Shown in pieces: positions 16,863-25,147 of a stretch of DNA of 64,000 nt; within the stretch, counting starts at the first letter, position 1; each line of letters opens with the position of its first letter. Both the position numbers and the translations under genes were made by a program. The notes under the pieces are model-generated. The model ran no database searches. It had not been told where the DNA came from and saw only the letters and a list, made by a program, of their open reading frames with translations. The stretch is from the NCBI RefSeq assembly GCF_041908905.1, contig NZ_JAYREK010000004.1, positions 62,001 to 126,000 of the forward strand. Direction: 5' to 3'. This stretch comes from Zoogloea sp041908905 (GTDB lineage Bacteria > Pseudomonadota > Gammaproteobacteria > Burkholderiales > Rhodocyclaceae).

Positions 16863-18986
16863 TCAGACCTTGAAGCCCGAGACCGAGCCCTTCAGTTCGA
16901 TCGCGAGGTCGGCCAGCTCGCCGATGGAGACGGCGGTCTGCTGGGTGCCGGCGGTGGTGCGGTCGGTGATGGCGAGAATGTTCTTCATCTTTTCGGCAAC
17001 CTGGGTGGCGGCCTTGGCCTGCACTTCGGTACTGGCGGAGATGCGTTCGATCAGCTTGGCGGTTTCGGCGGAGACGCGCTCGATCTCGGCCAGTTCGTGG
17101 CCGGCGGTCTCGGACAGGCGGGCGCCGTCGACCACGTCGCGGGTGGCGTTTTCCATGGCCGCCACGGCATCGCCGGTGTCAGTCTGAATGGTCTTGACGA
17201 TCGCGCCGATCTGCTTGGTGGCTTCGGCCGAGCGTTCGGCGAGGCGCTGCACTTCTTCGGCCACGACCGAGAAGCCGCGGCCGGCTTCACCCGCCGAGGC
17301 GGCCTGGATGGCGGCGTTGAGGGCGAGGACGTTGGTCTGCTCGGTAATGTCGGAGATGAGTTCGACGATCTCGCCGATCTCCTGGGAGGATTCGCCCAGC
17401 CGCTTGATGCGCTTGGAGGTTTCCTGGATCTTCTCGCGGATGTCGTTCATGCCCTTGATGGTGTCTTCCACGGCGGAAGCACCCTTCTGGGCGGCTTCCA
17501 GGGAGCGGCGGGCCACCTGGGCGGACTGCAGGGCGTCTTCGGAGGCTGCGCTCATGGAGCTGGCCATGCTCTGGGCGGTTTCACCGGCGAGGCGGAGTTC
17601 CTGGGCCTGGCGCTCGGTGGCGGAGAGCAGTTCGTCGGAGGTGCGCTGGGCGGATTCGGTGGCGGTGGTCACGCGGAGCGAGGCGTCGTTGATGCGGCGC
17701 ACCAGCACCGAGAGTTCCTCGATGGTGTAGTTGACCGAGTCGGCGATGGCGCCGGTGATGTCTTCGGTGACGGTGGCGCGCACGGTGAGGTCGCCGTCGG
17801 CCAGGTCGCCCATCTCGTTCATGAGGCGCAGGATGGCCTGCTGGGTGCTGTTGCGCTCGGCTTCGGCGGAGTCGCGGAGCTGCTCGGCGGCCTTGTGGCG
17901 GCGGGCGATGTCGTCGTTGTAGGTCTTGGCCATCAGGGCCAGGCAGGCCAGGGCGAGCAGCGCGAAGACGATGATCGCCAGCGAGACCCAGGTGAAGAAG
18001 CCGGTGTAGGCGCCGGTGTAGCCTTCGGCCAGCGCGGTGGTCTTCTCGAGGAGGGCGCTGGAGTCCTGGAAGATCTGGCTGCCGGCCTGCTTGGCCTGGA
18101 CCAGCGGCTGGACGCTGCCGAGGATCGCGGCGACCGAGGCGAGGTTGTCCTTGGCGACGGTTTCGAGTTCGCTAAGCTTGGCCTTGGCGTCGCTGCCTTC
18201 GGCGCTCATCTTCTGGAGCTGTTCGAGCTGCTCGCGGAAGGTGTTGGTGTCCTTGCCGAGCAGGAAGGTGACGTCCGGGTCGATCGCGTTGGCGACCAGC
18301 AGGGCGTTGGCGTTCTTGGCAATCCGCTGGGTGAGCATCACCACCTGGCTGGCGGTGGCGATCTCGCGGGCGGAGGCGCCGCCCTGCAGCTTGAGCGCGG
18401 CGATCTGCTCGGAGAGTTCGAGCAGGTGAGGGTTCTTGGCGTTGATGCTGGCGACGGAGGCACCGAGGGCGGTGAGGTTCTTCTTCTGCTTGAGAACCTT
18501 CTCGGCGTTGGCGTCGGTCTTCTGCCACAGCTCGGTGACGGCGGCCAGCTCGGCCTCGACGGCGCCGCTGCCGCCCGGCACGCCGGTGCCGTTGATGTCG
18601 CCGCCGTTGGTCAGCGCGGCAAGGAGCTGGTTGAACTGGGCGCGGCTCTGTTCGAGTTCGCCGAAGGCGTTCGGCTCACCCTGCAGGGCGAGCTGGCTGG
18701 CCTTGGCGATCTGCTGGGAGAGGGTGCGCATCTGGCCGGCGCCGGCCACGTAGGCGGTGCCGAAGCTGCTGACCCGGATCTGGTACAGCACCATCGCGGT
18801 GGTCAGGATGGCGAAGATCAGGAAGGGGATGCGGAGGATCCGCAACTGCTCGGCGGCGCTCTTGCCGCGCAGCATCGGCAACGCGGCGGAGTCCTGGGTG
18901 ACGCCGGTGTCGGCGACGGTGCCCATGATGGAAAGGGGTGCAGCCTTGGTGCCGCCCAGCGACAGTCCCGGTAGCTTGAATGCCAT
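16863..18986 (-). CDS. pilJ: Type IV pilus methyl-accepting chemoreceptor
   Basis: Encodes 707 residues, matching P. aeruginosa PilJ (682). The cytoplasmic N-terminal tail leads to a first membrane helix (about residues 50-68, IPFLIFAILTTAMVLYQI). Two PilJ-type periplasmic helical modules follow, with the recurring RMLSQQIAK-like pattern seen as MRTLSQQIAKASQLAL and VMLTQRIAKNANALL. A second helix (about 335-355, WVSLAIIVFALLALACLALM) precedes a HAMP-like segment and the long signalling coiled coil, whose hairpin tip contains the conserved EIVELISDITEQTNVLALNAA run split by AGEAGRGFSVVAEEVQRLAERS. It relays surface or pilin signals to PilL through PilI. Confidence 0.96.
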   Translation of the reverse strand: MAFKLPGLSLGGTKAAPLSIMGTVADTGVTQDSAALPMLRGKSAAEQLRILRIPFLIFAILTTAMVLYQIRVSSFGTAYVAGAGQMRTLSQQIAKASQLALQGEPNAFGELEQSRAQFNQLLAALTNGGDINGTGVPGGSGAVEAELAAVTELWQKTDANAEKVLKQKKNLTALGASVASINAKNPHLLELSEQIAALKLQGGASAREIATASQVVMLTQRIAKNANALLVANAIDPDVTFLLGKDTNTFREQLEQLQKMSAEGSDAKAKLSELETVAKDNLASVAAILGSVQPLVQAKQAGSQIFQDSSALLEKTTALAEGYTGAYTGFFTWVSLAIIVFALLALACLALMAKTYNDDIARRHKAAEQLRDSAEAERNSTQQAILRLMNEMGDLADGDLTVRATVTEDITGAIADSVNYTIEELSVLVRRINDASLRVTTATESAQRTSDELLSATERQAQELRLAGETAQSMASSMSAASEDALQSAQVARRSLEAAQKGASAVEDTIKGMNDIREKIQETSKRIKRLGESSQEIGEIVELISDITEQTNVLALNAAIQAASAGEAGRGFSVVAEEVQRLAERSAEATKQIGAIVKTIQTDTGDAVAAMENATRDVVDGARLSETAGHELAEIERVSAETAKLIERISASTEVQAKAATQVAEKMKNILAITDRTTAGTQQTAVSIGELADLAIELKGSVSGFKV

Positions 18987-19036
18987 GTTCGTCCTTGTTC
19001 AGCGAGCGGGGCCCGCTGCTCCTCCAGAATGTTGGT

Positions 19037-19552
19037 TCATGATTGAGCGGCGTCCAGAAAACGCGGGTGATTCAGCAGCTCGGCCACCTTGAGGCGGGTC
19101 CAGGGGGTGCCGAGGGAGTCGCGCACCAGGTCGCCGACCCACGGGGGTTCGGTGGGGGCGGGGCTGGAGACGACCTCGAAGTCGTCGAGGGAACGCAGGC
19201 CGAGGGCCCGGCTCACCAGGATCGCGCAGTTGAGTTCGTGGCGGACGCCGACCAGCAGCAGGCGGGCCTGGCCGGCCGGCGCGATCGAGGGGTCGCCATG
19301 GAAGGCGGCGAAGTCCACCACCCCGAAGAGGTTGCCGCGCACGCTGGCGAGCCCGCGGAACCAGGGCTCGGCGAGGGGCACCGTGGCGAGCGGCGGCACG
19401 GCGAGGATCTCGCCGGCCTCGGTGAGGTCGACCAGCCAGTTGCGCTGGCCGGCCTGCACGGCGAGCAGCGCCAGGGCGCGGTTGTCGCGCGTGTCGGCGA
19501 GGCGCCGGGCGAGCCCGGCCTGGAATTCGTGGAGGCTGATCCGCTTGGCCAT
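19037..19552 (-). CDS. pilI: CheW-like coupling protein
   Basis: A 171-residue adaptor that couples PilJ to the kinase PilL. The CheW-like fold spans about residues 28-165, with the segments FRGLASVRGNLFGVVDFAAF and LLVGVRHELNCAILVSRALGL typical of PilI. Position between pilH and pilJ on the same strand supports the assignment. It ends 50 bp before pilJ. The pilK methyltransferase that often follows pilJ is not present in this cluster. Confidence 0.93.
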   Translation of the reverse strand: MAKRISLHEFQAGLARRLADTRDNRALALLAVQAGQRNWLVDLTEAGEILAVPPLATVPLAEPWFRGLASVRGNLFGVVDFAAFHGDPSIAPAGQARLLLVGVRHELNCAILVSRALGLRSLDDFEVVSSPAPTEPPWVGDLVRDSLGTPWTRLKVAELLNHPRFLDAAQS

Positions 19553-19561
19553 GACGTGTTT

Positions 19562-19927
19562 TCAGCCGAGGGCCCGGATCTTCTCGAGGAGCGCCGGGTG
19601 GTCGATGGGCTTGACCATGTAGTCGAAGGCGCCCTGGCGCATGCCCCAGATCTTGTCGGTCTCGAGCCCCTTGCTGGTGCACATGATGACCGGGATGTCG
19701 CGGGTGGCGTCGTCGCGCACGATGGTGCGGGTCGCCTGGTAGCCGTTGGTGCCGGGCATGACGACGTCCATCAGGATGAGGTCGGGGCGCTCGGTCTTGC
19801 TCTTGATGACGGCCTCGTCCCCGCTCTCGGCGGTGACGACCTGGTACCCGTTCTTGACGAGCACTTCCGACAGGGCGAGACGCTCGGTGGGGGAGTCGTC
19901 TACGACGAGGATTTTCTTGATCGGCAT
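19562..19927 (-). CDS. pilH: Pilus response regulator PilH
   Basis: Encodes a 121-residue stand-alone receiver domain. KKILVVDDSPTERLALSEVL holds the acidic pocket, LILMDVVMPGTNG holds the phospho-acceptor aspartate, and the switch threonine (IMCTSKG) and lysine (YMVKPID) are present. In P. aeruginosa PilH opposes PilG and favours retraction through PilU or acts as a phosphate sink. The start at 19927 gives the normal MPIKKILVVDD N-terminus; the longer in-frame extension overlaps pilG. Nine bases separate it from pilI. Confidence 0.93.
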   Translation of the reverse strand: MPIKKILVVDDSPTERLALSEVLVKNGYQVVTAESGDEAVIKSKTERPDLILMDVVMPGTNGYQATRTIVRDDATRDIPVIMCTSKGLETDKIWGMRQGAFDYMVKPIDHPALLEKIRALG

Positions 19928-19946
19928 GGGTGCGGGCTTCTGACAG

Positions 19947-20351
19947 TCAATCGTTCGTGGAGGCCTTGTTGCGTCCGTGCGTGTAGTTGGCCACCGAGCG
20001 GAGCAGGCTTTCCTTGGTGAAGGGTTTCGTGAGGTATTCGTCCGATCCGGCGAGACGCCCGCGGGCACGGTCGAACAAACCGTCCTTGGACGATAGCATG
20101 ATCACCGGCGTGGCCTTGAGACGCGGGTTCTTCTTGATGAGCGCGCAGGTCTGATAGCCGTCCAGGCGGGGCATCATGATGTCTACGAAGATCAGGTCTG
20201 GGGCGTGGTCCGCGATCTTGGCGAGGGCGTCGAAGCCGTCCTCGGCCAGCACCACCTGGCAGCCCGCCTGCGCCAGGAATATCTCGGCGCTGCGGCGGAT
20301 GGTGTTGCTGTCGTCGATGACCATGACCTTGATGCCGCTGAGATTCACCAT
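19947..20351 (-). CDS. pilG: Pilus response regulator PilG
   Basis: A 134-residue CheY-like receiver that promotes pilus extension when phosphorylated by PilL. The acidic pair is in VMVIDDSNTIRRSAE, the phospho-acceptor aspartate in LIFVDIMMPRLDGY, and the switch residues in IMLSSKDG and YLTKPF. First pil gene of the leftward cluster, 19 bp ahead of pilH and 79 bp behind the rubredoxin gene on the same strand, an arrangement common in the Rhodocyclales. Confidence 0.94.
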   Translation of the reverse strand: MVNLSGIKVMVIDDSNTIRRSAEIFLAQAGCQVVLAEDGFDALAKIADHAPDLIFVDIMMPRLDGYQTCALIKKNPRLKATPVIMLSSKDGLFDRARGRLAGSDEYLTKPFTKESLLRSVANYTHGRNKASTND

Positions 20352-20430
20352 CAGTCTCCGGGGTTTTGCCGATGTCTTAACCGGCGTGAACTGTAACGCG
20401 ACGCAAATAATGCCAGCTGAGGAATACGCC

Positions 20431-20607
20431 TCACATCGCGATCATTTTGAAATCTTCTTTGCGGGCGCCGCAATCCGGGCAGGCCCAATTGGCCGGAATA
20501 TCCTCCCAGCGGGTGCCGGGCGCAATACCCTCTTTGGGCAGTCCATCCTCCTCGCGGTAGATGAAACCGCAGATCTGGCACATCCAGGACTGGTATGGAG
20601 AGGGCAT
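20431..20607 (-). CDS. Rubredoxin
   Basis: A 58-residue one-iron electron carrier. The four iron-ligating cysteines occur in two C-x2-C-G loops, MCQICGFIY near residue 10 and ACPDCGARKEDF near residue 43. The intervening GIAPGTRWEDIPANW is the classical rubredoxin fold signature. The start at 20607 gives a normal-length protein; an ATG 12 codons upstream (20643) lies inside a TATGAT -10-like element (20639-20644) and is disfavoured. Probable lead gene of the rubredoxin-pilGHIJ-pilL run, divergent from thiD. Its redox partner is not identified. Confidence 0.95.
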   Translation of the reverse strand: MPSPYQSWMCQICGFIYREEDGLPKEGIAPGTRWEDIPANWACPDCGARKEDFKMIAM

Positions 20608-20700
20608 GTGGGTGAGACTCGCTGTGATTTCGGCTAGAATCATACGGATCGTGAATGGTAGCGCAGTCGAAGTTAAAATTGTGCGTCCTCGTCTCCCTGA
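20608..20700. promoter_or_regulatory. Divergent promoter region, rubredoxin/pil versus thiD
   Basis: This 93-bp spacer separates divergent transcripts. On the minus strand TATGAT (20639-20644) is a good -10 candidate about 25 bases upstream of the rubredoxin ATG. On the plus strand TAAAAT (20674-20679) is a -10 candidate about 22 bases upstream of the thiD ATG. Neither has a convincing -35. No THI-box riboswitch is recognisable before thiD, and the leader seems too short to hold one. Confidence 0.4.
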
Positions 20701-21543
20701 ATGACCCTACAGCGCAACGATCTCACCCCACCTCTTGTCATGGTCTTCGCGGCCGCCGATCCCACCGGCGGCGCCGGCATCCAGGCCGACATGCTGACGC
20801 TCGCCGGCATGGGCTGCCACGCGCTCACCGTGATCACCGCACTCACCGTCCAGGACACCGCCGGCGTCGAGGACGTCCTCGCGGTCGATGCCGATTTCGT
20901 ATCCGAGCAGGCCCGTGCGGTGCTCGAGGATATGCCGGTGCAGGCCTTCAAGCTGGGGGTGCTCGGCAGCGTCGAGAACATCGAGGTGATCGCCGAGATC
21001 CTCTCCGACTATCCCCACATCCCGGTGATCGTCGATCCGGTGGTGGCCTCGGGGCGGGGTGACGAACTCGCCTCCGAGGCGATGCTCGCGCGGATGCGCG
21101 CCCTGATCCTGCCCCAGACCACGGTGATCACCCCCAACACCATGGAAGCCCGCCGGCTGGCCGCCGGCCCCCACGAAGATGCCGCCGAGCTCGACATGTC
21201 CACCTGCGCCGAGCGTCTGCTGGCCGCCGGCTGCCGCTACGTGCTGGTCACCGGCTCCCATGCCAACACGCCCCAGGTGGTGAATACCCTCTACGGCAGC
21301 CGCGGCGTGCTGCGCGCCGACGCCTGGGAGCGCCTGCCCGGGAGCTACCACGGCTCGGGGTGCACGCTGGCCTCGGCGGTCGCCGGGGCGCTGGCCCATG
21401 GCCTCGAGGTGTCCCAGGCGGTCTTCGAGGCCGAGGGCTTCACCTGGCAGAGCCTGGTGGCCGCCTTCCGCCCCGGCATGGGGCAGTCCATCCCGGACCG
21501 CTTCTTCTGGGTCCGCTCCTTCGACGACGATTCCGAAACCTGA
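20701..21543 (+). CDS. thiD: Hydroxymethylpyrimidine / HMP-phosphate kinase
   Basis: Encodes 280 residues of the ribokinase-like family; it phosphorylates HMP and HMP-P to HMP-PP for thiamine synthesis. Visible motifs are FAAADPTGGAGIQADMLTL at the N-terminus, KLGVLGS, DPVVASGRG, TPNTMEA, and the anion-hole motif YHGSGCTLASA near residue 220. Length compares with E. coli ThiD (266). It is 3 bp upstream of thiE, with which it forms HMP-PP supply and condensation in one transcript. The ATG at 20701 has no strong ribosome-binding site. Confidence 0.95.
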   Translation: MTLQRNDLTPPLVMVFAAADPTGGAGIQADMLTLAGMGCHALTVITALTVQDTAGVEDVLAVDADFVSEQARAVLEDMPVQAFKLGVLGSVENIEVIAEILSDYPHIPVIVDPVVASGRGDELASEAMLARMRALILPQTTVITPNTMEARRLAAGPHEDAAELDMSTCAERLLAAGCRYVLVTGSHANTPQVVNTLYGSRGVLRADAWERLPGSYHGSGCTLASAVAGALAHGLEVSQAVFEAEGFTWQSLVAAFRPGMGQSIPDRFFWVRSFDDDSET

Positions 21544-21546
21544 CCG

Positions 21547-22185
21547 ATGTTCACGCCCGGCCTCTACCTCGTCACGCCCGACATGGCGGACGCCGACGCC
21601 CTGGCCGCCGCCGTGGCGGCCGTGCTGCCGGCCCGTCCGGCCCTCGTCCAGTACCGTAACAAGCTCGCCGACGCCAGGCAGCGCCGCGAACAGGCCGAGC
21701 GCCTGCTGGCCCTGTGCCGCGGCGCCGGCGTGCCGCTCGTCATCAACGACGACCTGCCGCTGGCCCTGGCGATCGGCGCCGACGGCGTGCACCTGGGGCG
21801 CGACGACGGCGACCCGGCGGCGGCCCGGCGCGCCCTCGGCCGCGGCCGCATCCTCGGCGTGAGCTGCTACAACGAATGGGCGCGGGCCGAGGCCGGCGCC
21901 GCGGCGGGGGTCGATTACCTGGCCTTCGGGGCGGTCTATCCGTCCCCCACCAAGCCCCACGCGCCCCGGGCCGGCCTCGAGCTGCTCGCCCGGGCGAAGG
22001 CCGGGTTCGGCCTGCCGGTGGCCGCCATCGGTGGCATCACCCTCGACAACGCCGCTCCGCTCGTCACCGCCGGCGCCAGGCTGCTGGCGGTGATCAGCGA
22101 CGTCTTCTCCGCTCCCGACCCGGCGGCCCGCGCGGCCGCCTATGCCGGGCTCTTCCCAGGCCCCTCACAGGAAACCTCCGCATGA
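21547..22185 (+). CDS. thiE: Thiamine-phosphate synthase
   Basis: A 212-residue TIM-barrel enzyme that joins HMP-PP and thiazole phosphate to give thiamine phosphate. Signature segments are YLVTPDM at the N-terminus, LVQYRNKLAD where the usual K is an N (QYRNK), INDDLPLALAIGADGVHLGRDD, and FGAVYPSPTKPHAPRAGLE for substrate binding. It begins 3 bp after thiD and its stop codon overlaps the hemL start in an ATGA arrangement, so the three genes are translationally linked. Confidence 0.95.
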   Translation: MFTPGLYLVTPDMADADALAAAVAAVLPARPALVQYRNKLADARQRREQAERLLALCRGAGVPLVINDDLPLALAIGADGVHLGRDDGDPAAARRALGRGRILGVSCYNEWARAEAGAAAGVDYLAFGAVYPSPTKPHAPRAGLELLARAKAGFGLPVAAIGGITLDNAAPLVTAGARLLAVISDVFSAPDPAARAAAYAGLFPGPSQETSA

Positions 22186-23468
22186 CCAGTCGCAACGAAG
22201 AACTCTTTGCCCGCGCCCAGCGCACCATCCCGGGCGGCGTCAATTCGCCGGTCCGGGCCTTCCGGTCGGTGGGCGGCACGCCGCGCTTCCTCAAGAAGGC
22301 CCTGGGCGCCCGGGTGTGGGACGCCGACGGCAAGGAATACCTCGACTACGTGGGCTCCTGGGGCCCGGCGATCCTCGGCCATGCCGACCCGGTGGTGGTG
22401 GAGGCGGTGCGCAGCGCGGCCCTCGACGGCCTGTCCTTCGGCGCGCCCACCGAGCGCGAGATCGAGATGGCCGAGCGCCTGTGCGAGCTGCTGCCCAGCA
22501 TGGAGATGGTGCGCCTCGTCTCCAGCGGCACCGAGGCCACGATGAGCGCGATCCGCCTGGCCCGCGGCTTCACCGGCCGCGACGCGATCGTCAAGTTCGA
22601 GGGCTGCTACCACGGCCACGCCGACAGCCTGCTGGTGAAGGCCGGCTCGGGCCTGCTTACCTTCGGCAACCCGTCGTCGGCCGGCGTGCCCGAAGACTTC
22701 GCCAAGCACACCCTGGTGCTCGACTACAACAACCCGGCCCAGCTCGAGGAGACCTTCAAGGCCCGCGGTGGCGAGATCGCCTGCGTGATCATCGAGCCGA
22801 TCGCCGGCAACATGAACCTCGTGCGCCCCTCCGCCGAGTTCATGCACCTGCTGCGCCGGCTGTGCACCGAGCATGGCGTGGTGCTGATCTTCGACGAGGT
22901 GATGACCGGCTTCCGCGTCGGCCCGCGGGGCGTGCAGGGCCTGTTCGGCATCACGCCGGATCTCACCACGCTGGGCAAGGTGATCGGCGGCGGGATGCCG
23001 GTGGGCGCCTTCGGCGGCCGCCGCGACATCATGCAGAAGATCGCCCCCCTTGGCCCGGTTTACCAGGCCGGCACCCTGTCGGGCAGCCCGGTGGCGGTGG
23101 CGGCGGGCCTCGCCAGCCTCGGGCAGATCGCCCGGCCCGGCTTCTACGAAACCCTCACCGCGCGCACCACCCGGCTGGTGGCCGGCCTCAACGCGGCGGC
23201 AGCGCAGCACGGCGTCGGCTTTGTGGCCGACTCGGTGGGGGGCATGTTCGGCCTCTACTTTGCAAAGGCCGTGCCGCAGAACTACGCCGAGGTGATGGCC
23301 TGCGACAAGGAGCGTTTCAACCGCTTCTTCCACGCGATGCTCGACGCCGGCCATTACTTCGCCCCGTCGGCCTTCGAGGCGGGCTTCGTGTCGGCGGCCC
23401 ACGCCGAGGCCGACATCGACAGCACCATCGCCGCCGCGGAGCAGTGGTTTGCCGCAAACGCCGGCTGA
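22182..23468 (+). CDS. hemL: Glutamate-1-semialdehyde 2,1-aminomutase
   Basis: A 428-residue PLP enzyme (E. coli 426) that converts glutamate-1-semialdehyde to 5-aminolevulinate, committing carbon to haem by the C5 route. Motifs include RTIPGGVNSPVRAFR, SSGTEATMSAIRLARG, EGCYHGHADSLLVKAGSG, the cofactor aspartate in LIFDEVMTGFR, and the PLP-binding lysine in TTLGKVIGGGMPVGAFGG. Its ATG at 22182 overlaps the thiE stop. A good terminator follows 60 bp downstream. Confidence 0.98.
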   Translation: MTSRNEELFARAQRTIPGGVNSPVRAFRSVGGTPRFLKKALGARVWDADGKEYLDYVGSWGPAILGHADPVVVEAVRSAALDGLSFGAPTEREIEMAERLCELLPSMEMVRLVSSGTEATMSAIRLARGFTGRDAIVKFEGCYHGHADSLLVKAGSGLLTFGNPSSAGVPEDFAKHTLVLDYNNPAQLEETFKARGGEIACVIIEPIAGNMNLVRPSAEFMHLLRRLCTEHGVVLIFDEVMTGFRVGPRGVQGLFGITPDLTTLGKVIGGGMPVGAFGGRRDIMQKIAPLGPVYQAGTLSGSPVAVAAGLASLGQIARPGFYETLTARTTRLVAGLNAAAAQHGVGFVADSVGGMFGLYFAKAVPQNYAEVMACDKERFNRFFHAMLDAGHYFAPSAFEAGFVSAAHAEADIDSTIAAAEQWFAANAG

Positions 23469-23529
23469 CGTTTCGTCGCACGTCTCCTGAACAGCCAGGC
23501 TCCGCTCGGCGCTTGGCGGTGTTTGAAAG

Positions 23530-23561
23530 ACCCGATTCCTGCCGAGGGAGTCGGGTTTTTT
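23530..23561 (+). terminator. Rho-independent terminator after hemL
   Basis: An 8-bp stem (CCCGATTC with GAGTCGGG, one G-T pair) enclosing a 9-base loop is followed by six T residues. It lies about 60 bp past the hemL stop codon and closes the thiD-thiE-hemL operon. Confidence 0.85.
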
Positions 23562-23649
23562 CATGGGGCGCGTGTTTTTGCGGCATCGCGCCGGCCCCGG
23601 CGCTGCGCAGATTGCCGGCCTCTCTGCGCGCGTCGCCCGATGTCCAGCC

Positions 23650-24192
23650 TCAGTCGCCGCCGGGCGAGCCTTCCAGCGCCTGGAGCAGCGCGGAAAGGGC
23701 TGTGTCCAGATCCGCCAGCATCGTGGTCGGCAGGGCCGACAGAATCCGGCGTTCGTTTTCGAGGTGCGCTTTGACGGCTCGTTCGATCAGCGCCAGCCCG
23801 GCGCCAGTCAGTTGCACGAGCAGGCTGCGCGCATCGTCCGCGTTGGGCTCGCGTGTCACCAGCCCCCGGGTTTCCAGGCGTTTGAGTCGGTGAGTCATGG
23901 TGCCCGATGTCACCATCAAGGTTGAAAACAGCTCGGTCGGGCTCAGTCGGTATGGTGCGCCGGCGCGCCGCAGCGCGGCGAGCATGTCGAACTCCCAGGC
24001 GCTCAGGTCGAAGCCTGCGAAGCAGGATTCCAGGCGGGGCGCCAGCAAGGCTACGCAGCGCGCGAGGCGTCCGATCGGTCCCATCGGGCTGGGGTCTAGG
24101 TCGGGGCGCTCTCTCCGCCATTGTTCGAGAATGACATCCACCGTGTCCGTGGGGTGTGGCGTGGCCTGGATCTTCATTTGTCTTGACTTCAA
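23650..24192 (-). CDS. MarR-family transcriptional regulator
   Basis: Encodes 180 residues with a winged helix-turn-helix domain (about 60-135). FDMLAALRRAGAPYRLSPTELFSTLMVTSGTMTHRLKRLE is spread over the recognition region, and the wing follows at REPNADDARSLLVQLT, the characteristic D-x-R-S MarR wing. The ATG at 24177 (MKIQATPHP) is an alternative start. It is transcribed divergently from an EamA exporter, so it probably represses that gene and itself in response to a small effector; the effector is unknown. Codon use looks somewhat less GC-biased than its neighbours, which may indicate acquisition. Confidence 0.88.
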   Translation of the reverse strand: MKSRQMKIQATPHPTDTVDVILEQWRRERPDLDPSPMGPIGRLARCVALLAPRLESCFAGFDLSAWEFDMLAALRRAGAPYRLSPTELFSTLMVTSGTMTHRLKRLETRGLVTREPNADDARSLLVQLTGAGLALIERAVKAHLENERRILSALPTTMLADLDTALSALLQALEGSPGGD

Positions 24193-24239
24193 GTTAATTT
24201 GTTTTCAGCATCATGATAATTTGAATTGAAGATAAAGCC
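24193..24239. promoter_or_regulatory. AT-rich divergent operator/promoter between marR-type gene and EamA exporter
   Basis: A 47-bp AT-rich spacer in GC-rich surroundings. It holds the palindrome ATCATGAT near its centre. An imperfect inverted repeat flanks it: CTTCAAGTTAATTT on the left, and AATTTGAATTGAAG on the right, 11 of 14 positions complementary. A further 5-2-5 palindrome, CTTGACTTCAAG, overlaps the first codons of the regulator. These are plausible MarR dimer sites, covering both promoters. Confidence 0.5.
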
Positions 24240-25112
24240 ATGCCTCTCACCGCTTCATGGCGCTATTGGCGCGATGTCATGCTCACCGCCGCGGCGCCCG
24301 CAATCTGGGGCTCGACCTACATCGTGACCTCGGAATACCTGCCACCCGACCGTCCTTTCACCGCCGCCCTCATCCGCACATTGCCCGCAGGCCTGTTGTT
24401 GCTGTTGCTCACCCGCCGGCTGCCTGCCCGGCGGGATGGCTGGCGCCTGATGGCGCTGGGCGCGCTGAACATCGGCATCTTCCAGGCGCTACTGTTCATC
24501 GCGGCCTATCGTTTGCCGGGCGGCCTGGCGGCCGTGCTGGGGGCCATCCAGCCGCTGCTGATCATGGTGTTGGCCTGGGCCGTGGATGGCCGTACGCCGT
24601 CCCGTGTCACGCTGTGGGCGTCCCTGGCGGGCGTGCTAGGCATGGCGGTGCTGCTGCTGTCGCCGCAGACGGTCTATGAGCCGGTGGGCATTGCCGCAGC
24701 CCTGTTCGGCGCGGCCTGTATGGCGGCGGGGGTATGGCTGACGCACCGCTGGCGGCTGGATCTGCCGGTGCTGGCGCTCACGGGCTGGCAACTGCTGATC
24801 GGTGGGCTGATGCTTGTGCCGGTGGCCTGGCTGGCGGACGGGCCGCTGCCGGCGCTCACGCTGTCTCAGTTGTCGGCCTACGCCTACCTGAGTCTGGCCG
24901 GCGCCTTGATCGCCTACGCGCTGTGGTTCCGCGGCGTGGCCCGCTTGCCAACGGTGGCGGTGGCTTCGCTCGGTTTGCTGAGTCCGCTCACGGCGGTGGT
25001 GCTGGGCTGGGTGCTGCTCTCCCAGTCGCTGACGGGCTCGGCGCTGGCCGGGCTGGTCGTGGTGCTGGCGAGCGTTCTTGCGGTGCAATGGACCGCCGCC
25101 CGGCGCGGGTGA
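24240..25112 (+). CDS. EamA-family (DMT superfamily) exporter
   Basis: A 290-residue inner-membrane protein with about ten predicted helices arranged as two EamA repeats (about residues 12-140 and 148-285). The first repeat opens with APAIWGSTYIVTSEYLP, typical of the family, and the repeat ends with SLGLLSPLTAVVLGWVLL. Members export amino acids, nucleobases or drugs; the substrate cannot be told from sequence. The divergent MarR gene suggests induction by a toxic or aromatic compound. It ends 35 bp before the convergent mgtE stop. Confidence 0.88.
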   Translation: MPLTASWRYWRDVMLTAAAPAIWGSTYIVTSEYLPPDRPFTAALIRTLPAGLLLLLLTRRLPARRDGWRLMALGALNIGIFQALLFIAAYRLPGGLAAVLGAIQPLLIMVLAWAVDGRTPSRVTLWASLAGVLGMAVLLLSPQTVYEPVGIAAALFGAACMAAGVWLTHRWRLDLPVLALTGWQLLIGGLMLVPVAWLADGPLPALTLSQLSAYAYLSLAGALIAYALWFRGVARLPTVAVASLGLLSPLTAVVLGWVLLSQSLTGSALAGLVVVLASVLAVQWTAARRG

Positions 25113-25147
25113 GACCTTTCGACTGCTTGTCTGTCCGCGGGCGGCGA

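Noticed and set aside
10688..16873. 2061-codon open frame on the plus strand opposite pilL
   Set aside because: It mirrors pilL codon for codon, is low-complexity (Gly/Ala/Glu/Val rich), has no domain and no ribosome-binding site. The minus frame is an unambiguous PilL.
20608..20643. Longer rubredoxin start at 20643
   Set aside because: Its ATG lies in a -10-like element and would add 12 residues absent from normal rubredoxins.
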